A stretch of DNA of 11,699 nt from assembly GCA_017958845.1 (NCBI GenBank), contig JAGDBW010000087.1:1-11699 (forward strand), in the 5' to 3' direction. The stretch comes from Clostridia bacterium (GTDB taxonomy: Bacteria; Bacillota; Clostridia; Oscillospirales; CAG-272). Positions 1 to 6,430 of the stretch are shown here, piece after piece. The notes beneath the pieces are model-generated. The model ran no database searches and was not told where the DNA came from. It saw only the letters and a list, made by a program, of their open reading frames with translations. How positions within the stretch are numbered: the stretch's first letter is position 1; each line of letters begins with the position of its first letter. A program made the translations under genes and the position numbers.

Positions 1-1609
1 CCGTCAGCATGGTCTCGTAGCCCTGGGGCAGGCGGGTGATGAAGTCGTGGGCGTTGGCCAGCTTGGCTGCCTTGATGCACTCCTCGTCAGTGGCGTCCAG
101 CTTGCCATAGCGGATGTTGTCCATGACGGTGCCGGTAAAGAGGTTGGTATCCTGCAGGACGATCCCGAGGGAGCGGCGGAGGTCGAACTTTTTGATCTTG
201 TTGATATTGATGCCGTCGTAGCGGATCTTTCCGTCGTCGATGTCGTAGAAGCGGTTGATGAGGTTGGTGATGGTGGTCTTGCCCGCTCCGGTCGCTCCGA
301 CGAAGGCCACCCGCTGGCCCGGCTCGGCGTAGACCGTGACGCCGTGGAGGACGGGTTTGCCCTCCTCATAGGCAAAGTCCACGTCGGTCAGGCGCACGTC
401 GCCGCGCAGCGGCGTGTAGGTGACGGTGCCGTCCGCCGCGTGGGGGTGGCGCCAGGCCCAGTGCCCCGTGTGCTCGTCGGTCTCGGTGATCGTACCGTCG
501 GGGGCGATCCGCGCGTTGACCAGTGTGACGTAGCCGTCGTCTTTTTCGGGCATTTCGTCCATCAGAGTAAAGATGCGGTCGGCGCCGGCCAGGGCCATGA
601 CGACCGAGTTGATCTGCTGGGATACCTGGTTGACGTTTCCGGCGAACTGGCGGGTCATGGCCAGAAACGACACGATGACGCCGACCGTGACGAACGGCAC
701 GTCGACAAACAGGCGCTGGACCGAGACGTTGGGCACGTCGTTGACCAGCAGCATACAACCCGTGATGGCGACAAGGACGTAGAGGATGTTGCCCAGGTTG
801 TTGATGATGGGGCCGAGCATGTTGGCGTAGGCGTTGGCGCGGTAGCTGTTGTGCTCGATCTCGGCGTTGTAGCGGTCAAAGTCGGCGCGGCTGCGATCTT
901 CGTGGCAGAAGACCTTGACGACTCGCTGGCCGTTCACCATCTCCTGGATGTAGCCCTCGGCCTCGCCGACGGAACGCTGCAGACGTATGAAGTAGCGGGC
1001 GGAACCGCCGCCGAGTTTTTTTGAAAAGAAGAACATGAAGAGCACGCCGCACAGCACGACGGCGGTCAGGGGGAGGCTGTACCAAAGCATCAGGAAAAGG
1101 ACGCCGAACACAACCGTGCCCGCCCGCACGAGTGTGGGCAGCGACTGGCCGATGAGCTGGCGCAGGGTGTCGATGTCGTTGGTATAATGGGACATGATGT
1201 CGCCGTGCTTGTGGGTGTCGAAGTAGCTGACGGGCAGATCCTGCATCCCGTCAAACATCCTCTTGCGCAGTTTGGCGAGGTAGCCCTGGGTGATGACGGC
1301 GGCGATCTGCGTCTCAAAGGTGACGGCGAGGATGGAGACGACGTAGATGCAGCCGAGGATCAGCACGCGCGTCAGGATCGGGCCGCGGACGGCCTCCCAG
1401 GCGGTGTGTTCTTTGAGCGCTGTGTCGATGAGGGTGGTGATCTGCTCGATGAAGACGGCCGGCAGGACTGCCACGATGGCCGAAAAGACGATGCAGACGA
1501 CGGCGACGGGAACCATGACGGGATAGAAGCCGAAGAGCAGCCTGAGCGCTCGTTTGAGCGTGCCGGGCCGGGCTTTCGGGCGGGTGCGCATATCAGGCCT
1601 TCTGTTCAT
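1..1609 (-). CDS. ABC exporter half-transporter, catalytic-type partner (BmrD/TM288-like), C-terminus cut by window edge
   Basis: ATP-driven exporter subunit, predicted to pair in the cytoplasmic membrane with the product of the gene just upstream. The visible 536 residues hold an ABC type 1 membrane domain (about residues 25-345, with hydrophobic segments near 28-50, 82-97, 162-195 and 265-290), then a nucleotide-binding domain with Walker A GATGAGKTT (438-446) and Q-loop VLQD (484-487). Signature, Walker B and switch His lie beyond the window. Between the two domains is an insert of about 50 residues (355-405) rich in polar residues and containing HWAWRHPHAADG; I recall this extended linker in many clostridial partners of this class. 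The start at 1609 is chosen because AGGAGG (1618-1623) sits 8 nt upstream; Met7 (1591) is a weaker alternative. The reading frame overlaps the upstream gene by 17 bases, which suggests translational coupling. Substrate cannot be read from sequence; drug or peptide/lipid export is typical of the family. Confidence 0.93.
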   Translation of the reverse strand, partial: MNRRPDMRTRPKARPGTLKRALRLLFGFYPVMVPVAVVCIVFSAIVAVLPAVFIEQITTLIDTALKEHTAWEAVRGPILTRVLILGCIYVVSILAVTFETQIAAVITQGYLAKLRKRMFDGMQDLPVSYFDTHKHGDIMSHYTNDIDTLRQLIGQSLPTLVRAGTVVFGVLFLMLWYSLPLTAVVLCGVLFMFFFSKKLGGGSARYFIRLQRSVGEAEGYIQEMVNGQRVVKVFCHEDRSRADFDRYNAEIEHNSYRANAYANMLGPIINNLGNILYVLVAITGCMLLVNDVPNVSVQRLFVDVPFVTVGVIVSFLAMTRQFAGNVNQVSQQINSVVMALAGADRIFTLMDEMPEKDDGYVTLVNARIAPDGTITETDEHTGHWAWRHPHAADGTVTYTPLRGDVRLTDVDFAYEEGKPVLHGVTVYAEPGQRVAFVGATGAGKTTITNLINRFYDIDDGKIRYDGININKIKKFDLRRSLGIVLQDTNLFTGTVMDNIRYGKLDATDEECIKAAKLANAHDFITRLPQGYETMLT

Positions 1610-3422
1610 CGTCCGCTCCTCCTGTCTGTTCTCTGTCGGCTGTTGTATCCTGGTCGGGGGCAGGTTCTTTTTCTTGTTCTTTTTCGGCGCCGCCGGTCTG
1701 CTGCCGGTAGATCTCGCGGTAGATCTCGCTCGACGCGAGCAGCTGTTCGTGCGTGCCGCGGGCGATGATCCGGCCCTGCTCCATGACGAGGATCAGGTCG
1801 GCGTCGCTGACCGAGGCGACACGCTGGGCGATGATGATCTTGGTGGCGTCGGGCAGGCAGGCGCGCAGACCGGCGCGGATGGAGGCGTCGGTGCGGGTGT
1901 CCACCGCGGAGGTCGAGTCGTCGAGGATCAGCACGCGCGGCGCGGCCAGAAGCGCCCGGGCGATGCACAGACGCTGGCGCTGACCGCCGGAGACGTTGGC
2001 GCCTCCCTGCTCGATGTGGGTATCGTAGCCGTCGGGAAACGTATCGATGAACTCATCCGCGCAGGCGATGCGGCAGGCCTCGCGGATCTGCTCGTCGGTG
2101 GCGTCGGGGTTGCCCCAACGGAGGTTTTCTTTGATGGTGCCGGCGAAGAGCAGATTTTTTTGCAGGACCATGGAGACGGCGTGCCGCAGCGTATCCAGAT
2201 CATAGTCGCGCACGTCGACGCCGCCGACACGCACCACCCCCTCCGTCGCGTCGTAGAGGCGCGGGATGAGCTGGACCAGCGTGGACTTGGAGGAGCCGGT
2301 GACGCCGAGGATGCCGACCGTCATGCCGGAAGAGATGTGCAGATCGACGCCGGACAGAGCGTCGTTTTCTGCCTTGGCGGAATATTTGAAGCTGACGCCC
2401 TCAAAATCGACCGAGCCGTCCGGCACCTCGGTGACGGGGTGGTCGGAGAGGGGCATATCCGGCGCTTCGTCCAGCACCTGGCAGATGCGCTTGGCCGATT
2501 CGGCGGAGATGGTGAGGATGACGTAGATCATGGAGAGCATCATCAGCGACATCAAAATCTGCATCCCGTAGGTGAGCAGCGCCGAGATGTGCCCTATGTT
2601 GACCCCTCCGATGCCGCGGATGGCCAGCATGGCGCCGACGGAGAGGATGAAGATCATGTTGAAATACATACAGAAGTTCATCAGCGGGGTGTTGACCGCG
2701 ACGATGCGCTCCGCTCGGGTAAAGTCACGGCCGATGGCGTCGCTCTCGACGGCGAACTTCTCTTTTTCGTATTCCTGGCGCGAAAAGCCCTTGACCACCC
2801 GCACGCCGCGCACGTTTTCTTCGACGGAGGCGTTGAGGCGGTCGTAGCGGTTGAATACCCGGCGGAAGGTGGGCATGGCGAAGCGGGCGATGAGATACAG
2901 CCCCACGACGAGGAGCGGGATGACGAAAGCGAAGGTCAGGGCGAGCCATCCGCCCATGCTCGCGGCCATGATGACGGCGAAGATCAGCATCAGGGGCGCG
3001 CGGACGGCGGTGCGGATGATCATCATAAAGGACATCTGCACGTTGCTGACGTCGCTGGTCAGACGGGTGACGAGCGAGGCGGAGGAGAAACGGTCGATGT
3101 TGGAAAACGTGAAGTCCTGGATGTGCGAAAAGACGTCGTGCCGCAGATTCTTTGCAAAGCCGGCGGAGGCGCGGGCGCAGGTGAAACCGGCTAAGCCCCC
3201 GCAGGCGAGCGACAGGAGAGCCAGAGCGGCCAGGATGCCGCCGATCATCCACAGATAGCCGACGTCGACGGCTCTGCCCTTCTTTTGGATCTCATTGATG
3301 AGATAGGTGGCGGTCACGTAGGGGATGACCGTCTCGATGATCGATTCACAGACGATAAAGAGCAGCGTCAGCATGGTGGGGCGCTTGTATTCTCTGACGC
3401 AGCGGGCGAGGCGTTTGAGCAT
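1593..3422 (-). CDS. ABC exporter half-transporter with degenerate ATPase site (BmrC/LmrC/TM287-like)
   Basis: First half of a heterodimeric ABC exporter, 609 residues: ABC type 1 membrane domain (about 15-310, with hydrophobic stretches near 19-42, 57-81, 135-180 and 250-300) followed by a nucleotide-binding domain. Motifs: Walker A GVTGSSKST (373-381), Q-loop MVLQKN, signature NVSGGQ (476-481), Walker B LILDD (498-502), and IIIAQR where the switch His should be (Gln533). Asp502 in place of the catalytic Glu, and Gln533 in place of His, are the marks of the non-hydrolysing site of TM287/BmrC-type subunits. In addition, the Walker A Gly just before Lys379 is Ser378. The C-terminal 30 residues are a charged Glu/Asp/Gln-rich tail. 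Start: the frame is open upstream to an ATG at 3545, but that codon lies inside the predicted -10 box. Met at 3422 opens with MLKRLARCVREYK, as family members do, and has a purine-rich AGAAAGAAGAAA just upstream. Confidence 0.95.
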   Translation of the reverse strand: MLKRLARCVREYKRPTMLTLLFIVCESIIETVIPYVTATYLINEIQKKGRAVDVGYLWMIGGILAALALLSLACGGLAGFTCARASAGFAKNLRHDVFSHIQDFTFSNIDRFSSASLVTRLTSDVSNVQMSFMMIIRTAVRAPLMLIFAVIMAASMGGWLALTFAFVIPLLVVGLYLIARFAMPTFRRVFNRYDRLNASVEENVRGVRVVKGFSRQEYEKEKFAVESDAIGRDFTRAERIVAVNTPLMNFCMYFNMIFILSVGAMLAIRGIGGVNIGHISALLTYGMQILMSLMMLSMIYVILTISAESAKRICQVLDEAPDMPLSDHPVTEVPDGSVDFEGVSFKYSAKAENDALSGVDLHISSGMTVGILGVTGSSKSTLVQLIPRLYDATEGVVRVGGVDVRDYDLDTLRHAVSMVLQKNLLFAGTIKENLRWGNPDATDEQIREACRIACADEFIDTFPDGYDTHIEQGGANVSGGQRQRLCIARALLAAPRVLILDDSTSAVDTRTDASIRAGLRACLPDATKIIIAQRVASVSDADLILVMEQGRIIARGTHEQLLASSEIYREIYRQQTGGAEKEQEKEPAPDQDTTADREQTGGADDEQKA

Positions 3423-3538
3423 GGGATTTCTTCTTTCTACGATAGGCGATGGGGCAGCGAAAGCCGGTCGGCCGCGGCGGACCGCGAAAACGGTCGGCTC
3501 GGCCGGACGGAAAACGGGCGTAGCAGATATATTAAACG
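3423..3538 (-). other. Putative 5' untranslated leader of the ABC exporter operon
   Basis: About 115 bases lie between the predicted transcription start (near 3538) and the ATG at 3422. The stretch is GC-rich and contains a short hairpin, GACCG-TTTTCG-CGGTC on the transcript (3480-3495), flanked by further CGGCCG-type self-complementary sequence. No T-run follows, so it does not look like an intrinsic terminator, and I do not recognise a riboswitch class. Confidence 0.35.
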
Positions 3539-3544
3539 AAAACA

Positions 3545-3573
3545 ATTATATTCTATTTGCACAATGATTGCAA
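3545..3573 (-). promoter_or_regulatory. Sigma-A promoter of the ABC exporter operon
   Basis: Read on the minus strand: -35 TTGCAA (3568-3573), a 17-nt spacer, and a perfect -10 TATAAT (3545-3550), set in an AT-rich patch within GC-rich DNA. It points at the exporter pair. An imperfect inverted repeat, TTGCA-7 nt-TGCAA (3557-3573), overlaps the -35 box and spacer and could be an operator half-site pair; no regulator gene lies next to it in this window. Confidence 0.8.
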
Positions 3574-3671
3574 GAATGTTTTGTGAATTTTTGCAGACGG
3601 GAGAGCAAAAAGTGTCTGCGTGTATCAAAGCCCGGCGGGGCGGGCATACTGAGCGAAAAACGGAGGCGGAG

Positions 3672-4103
3672 ATGGTCGGCGTCATTTTTAGTATCATCGC
3701 GGGGATCGCGATGAGTCTGCAGGGGGTGTTTAATACCCGGCTGAGCGAGAGAGCGGGGCTGTGGGAGACCAATCTGTTGGTACAGGGGGGCGCTTTTTTG
3801 CTCTCGGTGCTGGCGTGGGTGATCCTGGCGAACGGTTCGATCGGCGCGATCCGGGAGACCAACCGGCTGTATCTGTGCGGCGGCGTACTGGGGCTGGTGA
3901 TCACCGTCTCGGTGATGCTGGGCATCAAGGGCCTCTCTCCCGCGGCGTCCATCCCGATCATCCTGGCGGCGCAGTTGATCGCCGCGTGGGCGATCAGTCT
4001 CGCGGGTCTCTTTGACACTCCGAAGGTCCCGCTCGACTGGCGGCAGATCGCGGGGGCGGCGGCGATGATCGGCGGGATCCTGCTGATGAACCGCCGCAAA
4101 TGA
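3672..4103 (+). CDS. Small DMT-superfamily membrane protein, YdcZ (DUF606) family
   Basis: 143-residue integral membrane protein with about five hydrophobic segments (near 1-20, 35-53, 68-84, 88-112 and 124-139) and a short basic tail NRRK. The N-terminal pattern of a helix followed by GVFNTRLSE and the late KGLSPAASIPIILAAQL helix match YdcZ/DUF606 proteins, which are half-size members of the drug/metabolite transporter superfamily and probably work as dimers or with a paired gene. The substrate is unknown. The start at 3672 is fixed by GGAGG (3662-3666) 5 nt upstream; the same frame is open well upstream, but that extension crosses the divergent promoter region and is not membrane-like. The gene stands alone, divergent from the ABC operon and closed by a strong terminator. 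I could not find a convincing plus-strand promoter for it. Length is normal for the family. Confidence 0.88.
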   Translation: MVGVIFSIIAGIAMSLQGVFNTRLSERAGLWETNLLVQGGAFLLSVLAWVILANGSIGAIRETNRLYLCGGVLGLVITVSVMLGIKGLSPAASIPIILAAQLIAAWAISLAGLFDTPKVPLDWRQIAGAAAMIGGILLMNRRK

Positions 4104-4162
4104 AACGCACCCCGGTCGACAACCCGAAAAGAGGCGGGGTTTGTCGGTCGGGGCGCGTTTTT
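4104..4162 (+). terminator. Long-stem intrinsic terminator between convergent genes, probably bidirectional
   Basis: Directly after the YdcZ stop codon, 4104-4125 pairs with 4137-4159: more than 20 base pairs with one A-C mismatch, two G-U pairs and one bulged U, around an 11-nt loop, ending in a run of five T (4158-4162). On the opposite strand the same stem ends in TTTCATTT, and it lies just past the stop of the convergent dehydratase gene (4176), so it may also serve that gene. Confidence 0.85.
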
Positions 4163-4175
4163 GGATCGGATAAAG

Positions 4176-6131
4176 TCACTCGGCTGCCTGCGCGATGCGC
4201 ATCTCTTCGGCCTGGTCGGCCGTGCAGTTGACTTCTTCGGGGTCGTGATAGGTGGGGACGGTCTGCTTGAGCGCCGCTTTGATCTGCGGGGACTCGGACT
4301 CGTCCCGGGCGGCCGCGAGAGCGTCCGCGAGGACGCCGAGACGCCGGTCGATCTCCTCGCGTGAGAAGGGGGCGTCGCGCTCGATGAAGATCATCTCGTT
4401 GTCCGTCATGGTGAGGTCTTCGGTCTTGATGAGCAGCTCTTCGTAGAGTTTTTCGCCCGGGCGCAGGCCGATCTCGCGGATCTCGATGTCCTTGTAGGGG
4501 GTGAGGCCGGAGAGACGGATCATCTGCTCGGCGAGGTCGATGATCTTGACGGGTTTGCCCATATCGAGCACGAACAGTTCGCCCGCCTTGGCCATTGCGC
4601 CCGCCTGTATGACGAGCTGGGCGGCCTCGGGGATGGTCATGAAGTAGCGGATGATGCGCTTGTCCGTCAGGGTCAGGGGGCCGCCGGCCGCGATCTGGCG
4701 GCGGAACAGCGGGATGACCGAGCCGTTGGACCCCAGCACGTTTCCGAACCGGACGGCGGCAAACACGGTCTGCGAGTCGGTGCGGCACTGTACCACCATC
4801 TCGCACATGCGCTTGGAGGCGCCCATGATGTTGGTGGGGTTGACGGCCTTGTCGGTGGAGATGAGAATGAACTTTTCCGCTCCGTATTTTTCGGCCATGT
4901 CGGCGGTGTTGAAGGTGCCGAAGACGTTGTTTTTGACGGCTTCGCAGTTGCTGTGTTCCATCAGCGGCACATGTTTGTGCGCGGCGGCGTGGAACACGAT
5001 CTGCGGGCGATAGACGTCAAAGACGCGCTCGAGACGCTCCCTCTCCCGCACCGAACCGATCTCGATGGCGAGCTCGAGCCTGTCTCCCCAGGTCTGGAGC
5101 AGTTCTTGTTGGATGTCGTAGGCGTTGTTTTCGTAGATATCAAAGACGACGAGACGGCGGGGCCGGAGGCGGGCGATCTGCCGGCAGAGTTCGCTGCCGA
5201 TGGAACCGCCGCCGCCGGTGACGAGAATGGTCTTGTCCCGATAGTAGCCGTCGGAGAGGCCGGGATCGACGTTGACGGTATGGCGGAACAGGAGGTCTTC
5301 GATGTTGAATTCGCGCAGTACGCGATGGTCGGAGATCGGCTCGTTTCGGTCGTCGAGGGGAAAGTCATAGAGCTTGACCTTGCAGCCTGTCCGGGTATAG
5401 AAGTCGTAGAGGTGCTTGGCGTCGTAGCTGTCGATGTTGGGCAGGGCGATGACGATCTCCTGCACGGGCATGGAACGGATGCGGTCGATGATCGCTTCGT
5501 TTTCGGCATAGACGTTGAGTCCGCAGATGCGGGAACCGATCTTTTGGGGGTCGCGGTCGATAAAGCACAGGGGAGTGTAGTGGGAGCGGCGGTTGTAGAG
5601 CAGCTCTTCGGCCAACAGCATCCCGATCTGCCCTGCCCCGACGATGGCGACGCCGATCTTGTGGATCTCGCTGTCGGTGCGGCGGATGAGCCGGCGATGA
5701 TAGCGGATCTGATAGCAAAAACGGGCCCCGAGCGACATCAGAGCGAACAGGGCGATCCATGTGACGGAGTTCCAGACGCCGATCGAGATGCCGAAGAGGC
5801 GGGCGAGGATCATCCCGACAAGGCCGGCGCAGGCGTCGGAGATGATCAGACTGACGTAGGCGCGGGCGTTGGCGTAGCGCCAGACGTTGCTGTATACGCG
5901 GAACAGGAGTCGTACGGAGATGAGCAGGAACGTGTAGAGCAAAAGCGACCAGAGATGGTCGGATAAGGAAACGGAGGTATCATACAGCCGATAGGCGAGA
6001 CGAAGGGCGGCGAACAAGAACACGAAAAAGCCGACGTCGATCAGCACCAACAGGTGAGAGCGGTTGAAAAACGGTCTTTTATACTCGTCGGCAGGATGAG
6101 AGGATCCGGAAGTCGGATGATCCATGTCCAT
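4176..6131 (-). CDS. Membrane-bound nucleotide-sugar C4/C6 dehydratase (CapD/WbpM/FlaA1-like polysaccharide biosynthesis protein)
   Basis: 651 residues, the usual length for the long-form family. Layout: four predicted membrane helices (about 26-46, 60-78, 93-113, 117-137); a first Rossmann-like domain with GAGQIG (165-170); then the Polysacc_synt_2 short-chain dehydrogenase domain with the NAD(P)-binding motif TGGGGSIGSE (305-314), AAAHKHVPLME, and the active-site stretch STDKAVNP...MGASK. Ser425, Met436 and Lys440 occupy the triad, so the usual Tyr is Met, as reported for WbpM-type UDP-GlcNAc 4,6-dehydratases. Expected role: the first step toward deoxy-amino sugars (for example QuiNAc or FucNAc, or bacillosamine-type) for capsule, glycan or protein glycosylation. 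No glycosyltransferase gene is adjacent, so the pathway is not defined here. Start uncertain: AAAGG is only 3 nt from the ATG at 6131 but 9 nt from the in-frame ATG at 6125, which may be the real start. Confidence 0.94.
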   Translation of the reverse strand: MDMDHPTSGSSHPADEYKRPFFNRSHLLVLIDVGFFVFLFAALRLAYRLYDTSVSLSDHLWSLLLYTFLLISVRLLFRVYSNVWRYANARAYVSLIISDACAGLVGMILARLFGISIGVWNSVTWIALFALMSLGARFCYQIRYHRRLIRRTDSEIHKIGVAIVGAGQIGMLLAEELLYNRRSHYTPLCFIDRDPQKIGSRICGLNVYAENEAIIDRIRSMPVQEIVIALPNIDSYDAKHLYDFYTRTGCKVKLYDFPLDDRNEPISDHRVLREFNIEDLLFRHTVNVDPGLSDGYYRDKTILVTGGGGSIGSELCRQIARLRPRRLVVFDIYENNAYDIQQELLQTWGDRLELAIEIGSVRERERLERVFDVYRPQIVFHAAAHKHVPLMEHSNCEAVKNNVFGTFNTADMAEKYGAEKFILISTDKAVNPTNIMGASKRMCEMVVQCRTDSQTVFAAVRFGNVLGSNGSVIPLFRRQIAAGGPLTLTDKRIIRYFMTIPEAAQLVIQAGAMAKAGELFVLDMGKPVKIIDLAEQMIRLSGLTPYKDIEIREIGLRPGEKLYEELLIKTEDLTMTDNEMIFIERDAPFSREEIDRRLGVLADALAAARDESESPQIKAALKQTVPTYHDPEEVNCTADQAEEMRIAQAAE

Positions 6132-6236
6132 ATACCTTTCTGAAAATGACGATATAGCACCGCACGGATCGGACGGGGCCGGCGGCAGAAGTCGCGGCGG
6201 TGTACCTGCGCTTGTGCGCAGAGATATACAGATATC

Positions 6237-6264
6237 ATTATACCCGAAAAACGAAAAATGTCAA
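6237..6264 (-). promoter_or_regulatory. Sigma-A promoter of the dehydratase gene
   Basis: On the minus strand: -35 TTGACA (6259-6264), 16-nt spacer, -10 TATAAT (6237-6242), both perfect matches to consensus. It implies a leader of about 100 nt before the ATG at 6131. Around the expected start site is GATAT-4 nt-ATATC (6223-6236), a small inverted repeat that could be an operator. Next in the leader comes CTGCGC-4 nt-GCGCAG (6206-6221), a perfect 6-bp hairpin. Confidence 0.85.
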
Positions 6265-6378
6265 GACCCGCGAATACCCCCGGCTCCGCCGCCTCGGGGA
6301 CGGGAGCGGAAAACGGGACAAAAAACGGCGCGGCTCTTTTTTCGACCGAAAAACCGACGGCGGTGATGGTAGGATGAT

Positions 6379-6413
6379 GCCGTCGACGGCGGCGCCGGCG
6401 AAAACGCCGCGCC
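6379..6413 (+). repeat. Palindrome and GC-rich hairpin just upstream of the LysM gene
   Basis: A perfect 12-bp palindrome GCCGTCGACGGC (6379-6390) is followed at once by GGCGCCGGCG-AAAA-CGCCGCGCC (6391-6413), a hairpin of nine base pairs with one bulge and an AAAA loop. The hairpin ends 4 nt before the AAAGGG ribosome binding site of the downstream gene, so it could affect translation start. There is no T-run, so it is not a typical terminator. Confidence 0.5.
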
Positions 6414-6430
6414 GCGGAAAGGGATGGGTC

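Noticed and set aside
1554..3194. Long open frame on the plus strand opposite the first ABC exporter half
   Set aside because: Its product is a low-complexity Asp/Gly/Val/His-rich sequence with no family pattern, exactly as expected from reading the complement of a GC-rich gene. The minus-strand frame has all the ABC motifs.
3423..3545. N-terminal extension of the ABC exporter half to the ATG at 3545
   Set aside because: The ATG lies within the -10 box of the operon promoter, so the transcript would not include it, and the extra 41 residues do not resemble the family.
3593..3619. GCAGAC-15 nt-GTCTGC inverted repeat upstream of the YdcZ gene
   Set aside because: Only six pairs with a long loop and no promoter or T-run next to it; too weak to call a regulatory element.
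3285..3671. N-terminal extension of the YdcZ-type protein
   Set aside because: It runs across the divergent promoter and into the ABC gene, is not membrane-like, and a good GGAGG site precedes the ATG at 3672.
4953..5966. Open frame on the plus strand opposite the dehydratase
   Set aside because: Shadow frame of a GC-rich gene; no recognisable domain and no start signals.
6223..6243. Possible sporulation sigma-factor promoter (CATTATAC with upstream ATA) for the LysM gene
   Set aside because: It coincides with the complement of the strong sigma-A -10 box of the divergent gene, and the match to sporulation consensus is too loose.
6343..6358. TTTTTC-4 nt-GAAAAA hairpin in the dehydratase/LysM intergenic region
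   Set aside because: AT-only stem without a GC-rich part, and no upstream gene on either strand that it could terminate.
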